A DNA stretch of 64,000 bases. Origin: CAWABB01 sp963780165. Its GTDB lineage: Bacteria > Bacteroidota > Ignavibacteria > UBA10030 > UBA6906. How positions within the stretch are numbered: position 1 is the first letter of the stretch; each line of letters starts with the position of its first letter. Of the stretch, positions 24,218 through 32,217 are shown piece after piece. The stretch is taken from NCBI GenBank assembly GCA_963780165.1, contig CAWABB010000001.1, positions 1,674,001 to 1,738,000 on the forward strand, written 5' to 3'. The notes beneath the pieces were generated by a model. It was given only the letters and a program-made list of their open reading frames with translations. It had not been told where the DNA came from and searched no databases. The position numbers and the translations under genes were made by a program.

Positions 24218-25981
24218 ATGGGCATCCGATTCTGCCGGACGGTACCTGCACTTGCTGTCGCCGCCGGACTCGGCTGCCTCCCCCTCGCGCGGTCATCCTG
24301 CGCGACTCCGCCGAAGACCGAACTCCGGGCCGTCTGGATCGCGACCGCCCCGGGACTCGACTGGCCGAAGTCCACTGATCGCCGGGAGCAGGAGGCATCG
24401 CTGCGCGCCATCGTCAGGCGGTTGCATGCCGACCACTTCAACACCATCTTCTTCCAGGTCCGCCCACGGGGCGATGCGCTGTACCGCTCCCGGTACGAGC
24501 CCTGGGCCGAACAAATCGGCGGAGCACTCGGACGCGACCCCGGATGGGATCCATTGAAGGTGGTGCTCGATGAGGCGCACGGTGTCGGGATCGAAGTGCA
24601 TGGGTGGTTCAACGCGTACAAGATCCGCGCACGGGGCACCGTCCGCTCCGAAGGCCTCCCGCATCCCGCCGAAGCGCATCCGTCATGGACCGTGGACGTT
24701 GACGGGGAGCTCTGGTTTGATCCGGGCCTTCCGGCAGTCAGACAGTATCTCCTGGACGTTCTGCTCGACCTGGTGAAGGGATACGACCTGGACGGGGTCA
24801 ATTTCGATTTCATCCGCTACCCCTCCGCCGACTTTGCTGACGACGCCTCGTACAGGCGGTACGGATCGGGAGCGTCGAAGGCTGACTGGCGCCGAGAGAA
24901 CGTCACGCGCTTCGTGCGCGAAGCGTACGAGCGCTGCAGGAGAGCGAAGCCGTGGCTGAAGGTCGGATCCTCGCCGCTCGGGACGTACGCTGGCGATCCT
25001 TCTTCGGGCTCGGAAGGGAGTTACGCGGGATACTATCAGGATTCTCAGGGGTGGCTGGCGGCGGGCATCCAGGACTACCTCGCACCTCAGATCTACTGGA
25101 ACATCGGACTGTCGCGCGGCGATCCGGATTTTGCTTCACTCGTGCGGTCCTGGTCGAAAGCTTCATCAGGACGGCACGTCTACGCCGGCATCGGCGCATA
25201 CAAGCCGGATGTCCAGGCAGAGCTCGCGCGGCAGATCGACCTCGCACGCTCCGCGGGCCTCTCCGGACAGGCGTTCTTCCGACTCGAGCATGTCTTCGCG
25301 CGCGAAGCGTTTGGCGGACGATATGACACGCCGGCCCTCGTCCCGCCGATGCCGTGGAGAGACCCTCAACCCCCGTCTCCGCCCCGCGACCTCGCCGTGT
25401 CAGAGGTCGCCACCAATCTCTTCCTGGTCGAATGGAAGGCGCCCCGCGCCGCAGCCGACGGTGATACCGCCTCATGGTATGTGGTATACCGGTCGTCGGT
25501 GCCCGCCCTCGACACCAGCGATCCCTCTTCTATCCTCGCCGTCCTGCCCGGCGCGGCGACGTCGTGGGTCGACACCATACGCATCCCGACCGGTGTCACC
25601 TACTACTACGCAGTGGCCTCCCACGACCGGGCACGCAATGAAAGCGCTCCATCGACGGTCGCGAGTGCGGCCGTCAAAGCCCTGCTCACGCTCGCCCGCG
25701 TCACCACATCAGTCACAAGCATGAGCGTTTCAGTCGGAGCGGCCGACGGGCGACCGACACTGGCTGCGTACCGGCTGGCGGGCACGGTCCCGGTCACGCT
25801 CGACCTGCTGCGTGTGAGTCAGCCCGCACCGGTGCGGGTTGCACGGCTGGTGGACGAGCGACAGGGTGCGGGAACCTACGTGGTGGGATTGCAGGACTAT
25901 GACCTCCGACAGGGGACGTACCTGCTGAAGCTTCAGGCTGGCACCGCTACGGTGGAACAGTCCCTCAACGTCCCGCGCTGA
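24218..25981 (+). CDS. GHL10/YngK-like secreted glycosidase-family protein
   Basis: A 587-residue exported protein. After an N-terminal hydrophobic signal (about 1-28) comes a GHL10 (DUF187) TIM-barrel domain: LRAVWIAT, NTIFFQVRPRGDALY, VHGWFNAYK, DGVNFDFIRYP and DYLAPQIYW are its landmarks. The family is thought to hydrolyse glycans, perhaps cell-wall or exopolysaccharide. Residues about 385-480 form a fibronectin-III-like domain (VEWKAP ... YYYAVASHD). The C-terminal 65 residues (LDLLRVS ... GTYLLKLQAG) resemble FlgD/T9SS sorting beta-sandwiches. It is co-transcribed with the PP2C phosphatase gene. Confidence 0.9.
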   Translation: MGIRFCRTVPALAVAAGLGCLPLARSSCATPPKTELRAVWIATAPGLDWPKSTDRREQEASLRAIVRRLHADHFNTIFFQVRPRGDALYRSRYEPWAEQIGGALGRDPGWDPLKVVLDEAHGVGIEVHGWFNAYKIRARGTVRSEGLPHPAEAHPSWTVDVDGELWFDPGLPAVRQYLLDVLLDLVKGYDLDGVNFDFIRYPSADFADDASYRRYGSGASKADWRRENVTRFVREAYERCRRAKPWLKVGSSPLGTYAGDPSSGSEGSYAGYYQDSQGWLAAGIQDYLAPQIYWNIGLSRGDPDFASLVRSWSKASSGRHVYAGIGAYKPDVQAELARQIDLARSAGLSGQAFFRLEHVFAREAFGGRYDTPALVPPMPWRDPQPPSPPRDLAVSEVATNLFLVEWKAPRAAADGDTASWYVVYRSSVPALDTSDPSSILAVLPGAATSWVDTIRIPTGVTYYYAVASHDRARNESAPSTVASAAVKALLTLARVTTSVTSMSVSVGAADGRPTLAAYRLAGTVPVTLDLLRVSQPAPVRVARLVDERQGAGTYVVGLQDYDLRQGTYLLKLQAGTATVEQSLNVPR

Positions 25982-26164
25982 CAGGGACCTCTCGCATTAC
26001 TCGATGACCCGCCCGGCGCGGCACATGTTCTCCCCGCGTTTCATCAGCCTCTCCGTCCCCACCCGCAGCGGCACACACTGCTCGACCGTGAGCCCATGGT
26101 CGCTCCAGCCAACTGATCCGGAATGAACAGCTTTCCGTCTGCCGCCAACGCGGGCCGGGATGGC
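25982..26164 (+). other. Intergenic gap between convergent genes
   Basis: About 180 nt without a supported gene or a clear hairpin with T-run. On the minus strand the TRAP permease frame stays open after its TAA and ends at 25997; see findings. No start codon for a small gene is convincing. Confidence 0.4.
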
Positions 26165-27463
26165 TTACCGGACATCCAGAAATCGCACAAGCCAGAGGCT
26201 CAGGTCGGGGACGTACGTGATCAGCAGAAGGGCCGCGAGCAGGATCGCGATATACGGGAGCGTTGCGCGGACGATCGTCAACACGGGTTTCTCGAAGCGA
26301 AGGCTCGAGATGAAGAGGTTCAGCCCAACGGGCGGCGTGAGGTAGCCGATTTCGAGGTTGGTGAGAAAGATGATCGCCAGGTGAACCTGGTCGATGCCGT
26401 ACGCCTGGGCGATCGGGATGATCAACGGCACGACCACGATGATCGCCGAGAATATGTCCATCATCATCCCGACGATGAGCAGGAAGACGTTCAACACGAC
26501 GAGGAACATGACCGGGCTCGTGATGAACGTCTGCGTCAACTCGAACAGGTGTGCCGGGACTTCCTGGTCGATCAGGTAGTTCGTAAGCGCCATGGCGACG
26601 CAGATGATCATGAGGATCGCGCCCGTCAGGACCATGCTCTCGCGCATGACGCGCGGCACATCACGGAAAAGGCTGAGGTCCTTATAAATGAAGACCTCGA
26701 CAATGAGGACATAGAACGCGGTGACTGCCGCGGCCTCGGTCGCCGTGAACAGACCGCTGTAGATCCCGCCAATGATAATAACGGGCAGCGGAAGCTCCCA
26801 GGCGGTGCGCCTGATCCCGTTGATCGCAGCGGCGATCGTGAAGGAATGACGCGGGAGATTGAGACGGCGCACGCGGACGACGGCGAAGACCGAGAGGGCG
26901 ATGAGGAGAACCGTCCCCGGGATGAACCCCGCAGCGAAGAGCTTGTCGATGCCCAGCGCCAAGCTCGGATTCCCGGAGGTCACCAGCGAATACAGGATGA
27001 TGGGGAGGCTGGGTGGAAAGAGCAGGCCCAGGCTGCCGGACGTCGTCACCAGCCCGAGCGAGAACCGCTCGGGGTACTTCTCGTTGAGCAGGATCGGGTA
27101 CAGGAGCCCACCCAGGGCGATGATCGTTACGCCCGAGCCGCCCGTGAATGCGGTAAACGCCGCGCATGTCACGAGCACGACGATCGCCAGCCCGCCCTGA
27201 AACCAACCGAACCACGCGCGGGCAAGGTCCACAAGGCGCTGCGGGGCCTTGCTCTCAGCGAGGAGGTATCCGGCGAACGTGAAGAGCGGAATCGCAACGA
27301 GCGTGGGGTTCGTACCGATCCGGGTAAGATCGATCAGCATCACGGACGGGCTGATGCCCTCGGCGGAAAAGCTGAGAAAGGTGACCGCCGCGATGATGGC
27401 GAAGAGCGGCGCACCGAGGAGCGCGAGCAGGACGAGAGCAAGGCCGACGAAGAAAGTTTCCAT
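26165..27463 (-). CDS. dctM: TRAP transporter large permease (DctM)
   Basis: A 432-residue inner-membrane protein with about 12 hydrophobic segments. It starts FVGLALVLLALLGAPLFAI and contains FTGGSGVTIIALGGLLYP and IPLFTFAGYLLAES, typical of the DctM subunit, which carries the solute across the membrane driven by a sodium or proton gradient. The small subunit gene ends 3 nt before its ATG (27463), and the binding-protein gene lies before that. Order in the operon: TatT, DctP, DctQ, DctM. Confidence 0.95.
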   Translation of the reverse strand: METFFVGLALVLLALLGAPLFAIIAAVTFLSFSAEGISPSVMLIDLTRIGTNPTLVAIPLFTFAGYLLAESKAPQRLVDLARAWFGWFQGGLAIVVLVTCAAFTAFTGGSGVTIIALGGLLYPILLNEKYPERFSLGLVTTSGSLGLLFPPSLPIILYSLVTSGNPSLALGIDKLFAAGFIPGTVLLIALSVFAVVRVRRLNLPRHSFTIAAAINGIRRTAWELPLPVIIIGGIYSGLFTATEAAAVTAFYVLIVEVFIYKDLSLFRDVPRVMRESMVLTGAILMIICVAMALTNYLIDQEVPAHLFELTQTFITSPVMFLVVLNVFLLIVGMMMDIFSAIIVVVPLIIPIAQAYGIDQVHLAIIFLTNLEIGYLTPPVGLNLFISSLRFEKPVLTIVRATLPYIAILLAALLLITYVPDLSLWLVRFLDVR

Positions 27464-27466
27464 CGC

Positions 27467-27970
27467 TCATGCCTCCTTCGGCACGTCACGGCCGAGGAGC
27501 GCCGGCCACCGCGTCATGGCCCTGATCACCGCGTGGACCGCAATGAGCAGGTACCCCAGCGGGATGATCATCAGCGCCAGATAAGTCGGGACTCCGGCGA
27601 TGAGCTCGCCGCCGGAATCCCTCTCCTCCATCAGGAACGTCCACGACGCGCTGACAAGGAACGCGCAGACGACGGCAAGGAAGAGCTGGCCGGTGACAGT
27701 TGCCGCAGCCTTCCACCGCGGGGAGAGGAACTTCGTGAGGGCGTCGACGCTGATGTGCCGCTCTTCGTGCGTGGCAATGGCCGCCCCGAGGAATCCTACC
27801 CAGAGCACCATGTGGCGGACAAGTGGATCTCCCCAGAGGAATCCCGTGCCGAACACATTACGGAGAATGACCTGGGTGAAGGACAGCACCACCATGATCC
27901 CGAGGAACAAGACGAGGAGCCAGCCCTCGATCCGGACAAGCCCGCGGTCGACGGTCCGCAGGAGCGTCAT
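27467..27970 (-). CDS. dctQ: TRAP transporter small permease (DctQ)
   Basis: A 167-residue membrane protein with four helices, the usual size of DctQ subunits, which pair with DctM. The pattern FLGIMVVLSFTQVILRNVFG followed by WGDPLVRHMVLWVGFLGAAIATHEERHISVD is characteristic. It overlaps the DctP gene by ATGA (27967-27970). Confidence 0.95.
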   Translation of the reverse strand: MTLLRTVDRGLVRIEGWLLVLFLGIMVVLSFTQVILRNVFGTGFLWGDPLVRHMVLWVGFLGAAIATHEERHISVDALTKFLSPRWKAAATVTGQLFLAVVCAFLVSASWTFLMEERDSGGELIAGVPTYLALMIIPLGYLLIAVHAVIRAMTRWPALLGRDVPKEA

Positions 27971-28989
27971 TTCGACCCGCCCCGCTTCGCCCGGAAATCA
28001 GCCAGAGCCTTCTCGACACGGTCCAGAAGGTCCTTGCTGTACAGGGATCCCGCAAGGGCCGTGCGCGCATTCTTGCCGATCTGGGCATACTGCTTCCGCT
28101 CGGCAGGCGTCCCGCCGCCGATGATCTGCACGCCGTTCTTCTTCAACGTCTCGATCGCCTGGGCATTTTCTTCCCTGCTCTTCTTCGTCAGCTGCGCCAT
28201 GTAGGATCGGCCGTTGCGGAGGAGGATCTCCTGCAGGTCCGGCGGGAGCGCATCATACTTCTTCTTGGACATGACGACAGCCCCGGAAGCGTCCGCCAGC
28301 GCCAGGTCCATCATGTACTTCACGCGCGTGTGCCACTGGAGGCCGACCGCCGCGAGCGGCGACGCATAGGCCGCGTTGATCAGGCCGGTTTGCAGCGACG
28401 TGAGCACGTCGACGATCGAGAGCGGGATCGGGTTCACGCCCAGCGACTTGAATGCAGCTTCGGCAATAGGGTCGCCTTCCCAGAGCCACATCTTCACGCC
28501 GCGCATGTCCTCGGCGGAACGGACGGGCGAGTTCGAAAACACGTATACGAACCCCACCTCCGCCCACCCGAGCAGAATAAATCCGTTCTTCTCGAACTCC
28601 TGCTCGAACTCCTTCGCGAACATCGAGTGGATATGGTCGACTTCATCGTACGACTCGAACAGGAACGGGGCGTCCAGGACCCGCAGGTTGCCGGAAATGT
28701 CCCCGATGCCGACGCCGGTGATGCCCGCGCTGTGAAGCTGGCCCAGCCGGATGCGCCGCATGACGTCCTTGTCCTCGCCCTGCTGGCTGTTCGGATAGAT
28801 CTTGAACCCCAGCCGCCCGCCGCTCTCTTTCCGGACCGTCTGATCATACTCGCGCATGATCTTCATCCAGGTTGTCCCCTCCGGCGCCAGCGTGGCGAAC
28901 TTGATCAGCTGCTCCTGGGCCTCCACACGGGGCGCCCCGGCAGCACAAAGGGCCGCCACAAGGAGCCCACACACGACAGGGTGTCGCAC
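27967..28989 (-). CDS. dctP: TRAP transporter substrate-binding protein (DctP)
   Basis: A periplasmic solute-binding protein of about 340 residues in the DctP family. It has a signal peptide (ending RVEAQ), then KFATLAPEGTTWMK, the FKIYPNSQQGEDKDVMRRIRLGQL segment, and GLINAAYASP, typical of DctP proteins that bind organic acids through an arginine. The specific ligand is unknown. I choose the GTG at 28989, which has GGAG 9 nt upstream; an in-frame GTG at 29004 would add five residues but has no ribosome binding site. It is directly followed by DctQ. Confidence 0.93.
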   Translation of the reverse strand: MRHPVVCGLLVAALCAAGAPRVEAQEQLIKFATLAPEGTTWMKIMREYDQTVRKESGGRLGFKIYPNSQQGEDKDVMRRIRLGQLHSAGITGVGIGDISGNLRVLDAPFLFESYDEVDHIHSMFAKEFEQEFEKNGFILLGWAEVGFVYVFSNSPVRSAEDMRGVKMWLWEGDPIAEAAFKSLGVNPIPLSIVDVLTSLQTGLINAAYASPLAAVGLQWHTRVKYMMDLALADASGAVVMSKKKYDALPPDLQEILLRNGRSYMAQLTKKSREENAQAIETLKKNGVQIIGGGTPAERKQYAQIGKNARTALAGSLYSKDLLDRVEKALADFRAKRGGSK

Positions 28990-29010
28990 GGTTGCAGTCT
29001 CCACGAGATG

Positions 29011-29868
29011 TTAGAACAGTTCCGGTTTCTTCGCCTTCAACAGCGCCGCCTTCTGCTTCGCTACCGCGTTTGCCAGCCTGTTCTCGGGCAGGATCTCCAG
29101 GGACGCGCTCTCGACCTCGGCCAGCAGCCTGTCGAACAGCTCCTCGTCCAGGTTCTGCGTCGCGTAGGAGCGCGCATAGTATAGCTGGGCCATGAGGAAC
29201 CTCCTGTCCGTGATCCGGAGCGCCCGCTCGAAGTGCATCCTGGATTTGGCCGGGTCGCCTCCCAGCATCTTCGACCGGCTGCCGTAGAGCATCCCGAGGA
29301 AGAGATCGGCGCCGGCGTAATAATACGCCGAGTCGTTGTCGGCGACGAACTGCATCAGGGCTTCGGCGCGCGGGAGGTCGGCAAGGGCATCCGTGTTGTC
29401 GAGCGAGAGATAGATATAGCTCCCCCACCCGAACGCCGCCCAGAAAGCGGCGGGGACCATGGATGCGGACGTTGTGCTCAGGACGGCGCGCAGCTCGTCG
29501 GGGTGGGCGGGGAGCGCCTTCGCGATCCGCTCGTCGGTCCGGAGAATATTCAACGCGTGGTCGCGCCCCCGGAGATAAAAGGCACGCGCGCGTTCCGGAT
29601 CACTGTCCTCCAGAAAGGCGAGCGCGTAGCTGCTGTACCCCTGGCTTGCCAGGCGAAGCAATCGCTCGTTGTCCGGCTCGGACTTCAGCAGGACGTCGAT
29701 CAGCTTCAGGTTCCCCGGGAGGGCGTCGCGGGCGAACTCGAGGTCCGCCTCTTCCGTGAAGCCTTCAAAGCCGTCGTCGACGATCCCTCCGACGGTGGAC
29801 ACGGCGAACTGCTGGATGCAACCGGACAGGAGGAGTGCGGTGAGCGTGCAGGCGATGAGTGTCTTCAT
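29011..29868 (-). CDS. TRAP-associated TatT lipoprotein
   Basis: A 285-residue lipoprotein (lipobox LLLSGC) of the TatT component family, known from Treponema pallidum Tp0956, which forms a trimeric TPR assembly with the TRAP binding protein TatP. The helical repeats are visible, for example DNERLLRLASQGYSSYALAFLED, then RARAFYLRGRDHALNILR, and later DNDSAYYYAGADLFLGMLYG. The ATG at 29868 fits the signal peptide; longer frames lack sense. It is the first gene of the TRAP operon and lies 6 nt before the DctP coding frame at 29004. Confidence 0.88.
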   Translation of the reverse strand: MKTLIACTLTALLLSGCIQQFAVSTVGGIVDDGFEGFTEEADLEFARDALPGNLKLIDVLLKSEPDNERLLRLASQGYSSYALAFLEDSDPERARAFYLRGRDHALNILRTDERIAKALPAHPDELRAVLSTTSASMVPAAFWAAFGWGSYIYLSLDNTDALADLPRAEALMQFVADNDSAYYYAGADLFLGMLYGSRSKMLGGDPAKSRMHFERALRITDRRFLMAQLYYARSYATQNLDEELFDRLLAEVESASLEILPENRLANAVAKQKAALLKAKKPELF

Positions 29869-29894
29869 GCGGGCCGGTGTGGAAATGACTCGCT

Positions 29895-29924
29895 CAATAT
29901 CCCGAAAACCTCCGAACAATGCAA
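29895..29924 (-). promoter_or_regulatory. Bacteroidota-type promoter for the TRAP operon
   Basis: Minus strand: TTG (29924-29922), 20 nt, GATATTG (29901-29895), one base from TATATTG. It is back to back with the regulator promoter; the TTG elements are 11 nt apart. Confidence 0.5.
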
Positions 29925-29935
29925 CCGGCCCGGTT

Positions 29936-29965
29936 TTGCAACTCACGCGTGAATCGTGTACTTTG
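29936..29965 (+). promoter_or_regulatory. Bacteroidota-type promoter for the two-component operon
   Basis: TTG (29936-29938, within TTTTG), 20 nt, TACTTTG (29959-29965). The leader to the ATG at 29991 would be about 20 nt, without a clear ribosome binding site. Confidence 0.6.
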
Positions 29966-29990
29966 AGGGTGCCTTCTCCCAACGAACACC

Positions 29991-30662
29991 ATGCGCATCC
30001 TGGTCGTCGAAGACGAAAAGAAAGTCGCCCGGTTCATCCAGCAGGCGCTGGAAGAGGAGCGGTACACCGTGGACGTGGCTTTCGACGGCGAGGAAGGCGA
30101 ACGCCTCTCGCTCGAGCAGCCCTATGACCTCCTCGTGCTCGACGTGATGCTGCCGAAGAAAAGCGGAGTCGAGCTGACCCGCATCCACCGTGCCGCAGGA
30201 CACTCGACGCCGATCCTCATGCTCACGGCGAAGACCGCTGTAGAGGACAGGGTGGAGGGACTCGACAGCGGAGCGGACGACTATCTGACCAAGCCGTTCG
30301 CCGTCGCCGAGCTCCTCGCCCGCGTGCGCTCGCTCCTTCGCCGGGGCACCGCGGAGAAGTCCACCATCCTCTCCATTGCCGACCTGGAGCTCGACACCGT
30401 CACGCACAAGGCCAGGCGCGGCGGCAAAGCCATCGACCTGACCATCAAAGAGTACGCCCTGCTCGAATTCCTCCTCCGGAACAAGGAACGCGTTCTCAGC
30501 CGGACCGTCATCTCCGAGCACATCTGGGACTACAGCTTCGACACCGGCACCAACCTCATCGACGTCTACGTCAACCATCTCCGCAATAAGATCGATACGG
30601 GATATCCCACGAAGCTGATCCACACGGTCCGCGGCGTCGGGTATGTGATGAGGGAGGAATAG
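29991..30662 (+). CDS. OmpR-family response regulator
   Basis: A 223-residue two-component response regulator. The receiver domain has the acidic pair in VVEDEKK, the phosphorylated Asp51 (LLVLDVMLP), Thr in LTAKT and Lys in TKPF. The C-terminal half is a winged-helix DNA-binding domain (IDLTIKEYALLEFLLRN ... NLIDVYVNHLRNKID ... VRGVGYVM). Target genes are unknown. Its stop codon is 1 nt before the sensor kinase start. Confidence 0.96.
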   Translation: MRILVVEDEKKVARFIQQALEEERYTVDVAFDGEEGERLSLEQPYDLLVLDVMLPKKSGVELTRIHRAAGHSTPILMLTAKTAVEDRVEGLDSGADDYLTKPFAVAELLARVRSLLRRGTAEKSTILSIADLELDTVTHKARRGGKAIDLTIKEYALLEFLLRNKERVLSRTVISEHIWDYSFDTGTNLIDVYVNHLRNKIDTGYPTKLIHTVRGVGYVMREE

Positions 30663-30663
30663 C

Positions 30664-32136
30664 ATGCGTCCGTTTTTCCGCATGTCAATCCGTTCCCGGT
30701 TGACCTTCTGGTACACGCTCGTGGTGCTCGTCACACTCCTCCTCTTCGTGGGGGTTTCCTACTACTTTACCGGTCGAACCCTGGCCGAGAACCTCGACCT
30801 CTCCCTGCAGAATCAGGTGCGGTGGGTCAAGGAGTTCATCGGCCCGCAGGCAGCACGCGTGAAGCCGAGCAAGCGGTCCATAGACGCAATCATGCGCAAT
30901 CGCGCGACGCAGCCTCGCATAACGGGCCTGGAACGCGACACCACAGTCGAAGAAGCCGACGAGATCTGGAATGCGATCTACCGGCACAACCTGCAGAGCA
31001 CGAAGCGAACGTTCATCCAGTTTCTCGACAGGAAGGGAGCGATCATCTATCGCTCGTACAACCTCACGTCCGACAGCCTTGTCGTGCGGGACAGCATCCC
31101 GCTCGGCACCCCCGTCGTGCTGACGGGACGGATGAGCGCGGAACCGGTGAGGATCGCCGCGGTCCGTGACGCGAATTTCACGTATCTCGTCGGTTACCCC
31201 CTCGCCGAGCTGCGGGATCTGCAGGACAATCTCTATCTTACATTCCTCATTCTCATTCCGATCGCCGTGCTGATTTCGCTGGTCGGTGGCTACCTGCTGG
31301 CCAAGAACGCCCTGCGCCCCGTCGATGAAATTGTCACCCAGGCCCGGAAGATTTCTGCGGAGAACCTGGACCTGACGATCCCGGTCCGGAATCCGCGCGA
31401 CGAAATCGGACGCCTGGGCACGACCATCAACGCGATGCTGACGCGCCTGCACGAATCGTTTGCGCAGGTGCGGCAATTCTCGGCCGACGCATCCCACGAG
31501 CTCCGCACGCCACTGACGATCATGCGGGGCGAGATCGAGCTCGCGCTCCGGAACCCAAAAACCTCGGAGGAATACCGCGCGGTCCTGGAGAGCGCCCTCG
31601 AAGAGATCATGCGTATGACCGCGATCATTGACAACCTCCTCGTGCTCGCCAAGGCGGACCAGGGGAGGTACCACGCGGATTTCTCGGAGGTCGACCTCGG
31701 CGCGCTCGTCCAGGAGCTGTACGAAGACAGCGAGGTCCTCGCAGAGCGGAAAGCCATCCACGTCGCCCTGCGTGAGACGGCCGAGATCAGGATCGTCGGC
31801 GATCGCCTCCGGCTCCGGCAGCTGATTCTGAACCTCATCGATAACGCCATCAAATACACGCCGCAGGGCGGGACGGTCACGCTGGCGCTGGGGCAGGAGA
31901 ACGGAAGCGCACGGATCGAGGTGAGCGACACAGGCATCGGCATTCCCGCGGACGAGCAGGCGAAGATCTTCGACAGATTCTACCGCGTGGATAAGGCGCG
32001 CTCGCGCGAGCTGGGCGGAAGCGGACTGGGACTCTCCATCGCCATATGGATCGCTGAGCTGCACCGCGGCACGATCACGGTGCAGAGCAGCCCGCACGAA
32101 GGCTCGACCTTCACGGTCCAGCTCCCGCTCAACTGA
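30664..32136 (+). CDS. HAMP-domain sensor histidine kinase
   Basis: A 490-residue inner-membrane sensor kinase. One helix lies at about residues 15-37 and another at about 185-207, with a periplasmic sensor of about 145 residues between them. Then come a HAMP domain (RNPRDEIGRLGTTINAML), the H-box FSADASHELRTPLTIMRGE, the N-box NLIDNAIKYTP, DTGIGIP and GSGLGLSIAIWI. The layout matches heavy-metal/envelope-stress type EnvZ-class kinases; the signal is unknown. It partners with the response regulator directly upstream. Confidence 0.96.
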   Translation: MRPFFRMSIRSRLTFWYTLVVLVTLLLFVGVSYYFTGRTLAENLDLSLQNQVRWVKEFIGPQAARVKPSKRSIDAIMRNRATQPRITGLERDTTVEEADEIWNAIYRHNLQSTKRTFIQFLDRKGAIIYRSYNLTSDSLVVRDSIPLGTPVVLTGRMSAEPVRIAAVRDANFTYLVGYPLAELRDLQDNLYLTFLILIPIAVLISLVGGYLLAKNALRPVDEIVTQARKISAENLDLTIPVRNPRDEIGRLGTTINAMLTRLHESFAQVRQFSADASHELRTPLTIMRGEIELALRNPKTSEEYRAVLESALEEIMRMTAIIDNLLVLAKADQGRYHADFSEVDLGALVQELYEDSEVLAERKAIHVALRETAEIRIVGDRLRLRQLILNLIDNAIKYTPQGGTVTLALGQENGSARIEVSDTGIGIPADEQAKIFDRFYRVDKARSRELGGSGLGLSIAIWIAELHRGTITVQSSPHEGSTFTVQLPLN

Positions 32137-32154
32137 GCGCGCCCGGGCAGACAG

Positions 32155-32197
32155 CGAAACGCCCCGTCCCGCATCAGGCGGGACGGGGCGTCCGCGT
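32155..32197 (+). terminator. Strong GC-rich hairpin between convergent operons
   Basis: A perfect 13-bp inverted repeat (32160-32172 with 32178-32190, loop of 5 nt). The outer bases CGAAACG and CGTTTCG extend the symmetry, so it can work for both the sensor kinase on the plus strand and the omp85-like gene on the minus strand. There is no long T-run. Confidence 0.7.
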
Positions 32198-32217
32198 TTC
32201 GGAACGCCGGGCTCGCG

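Noticed and set aside
26123..28204. 693-codon plus-strand frame full of Asp, Glu, Arg and His
   Set aside because: Shadow of the hydrophobic TRAP permease genes; highly charged antisense frames are expected opposite membrane proteins.
30685..32097. 470-codon minus-strand frame
   Set aside because: Antisense of the sensor kinase, which has complete motifs.
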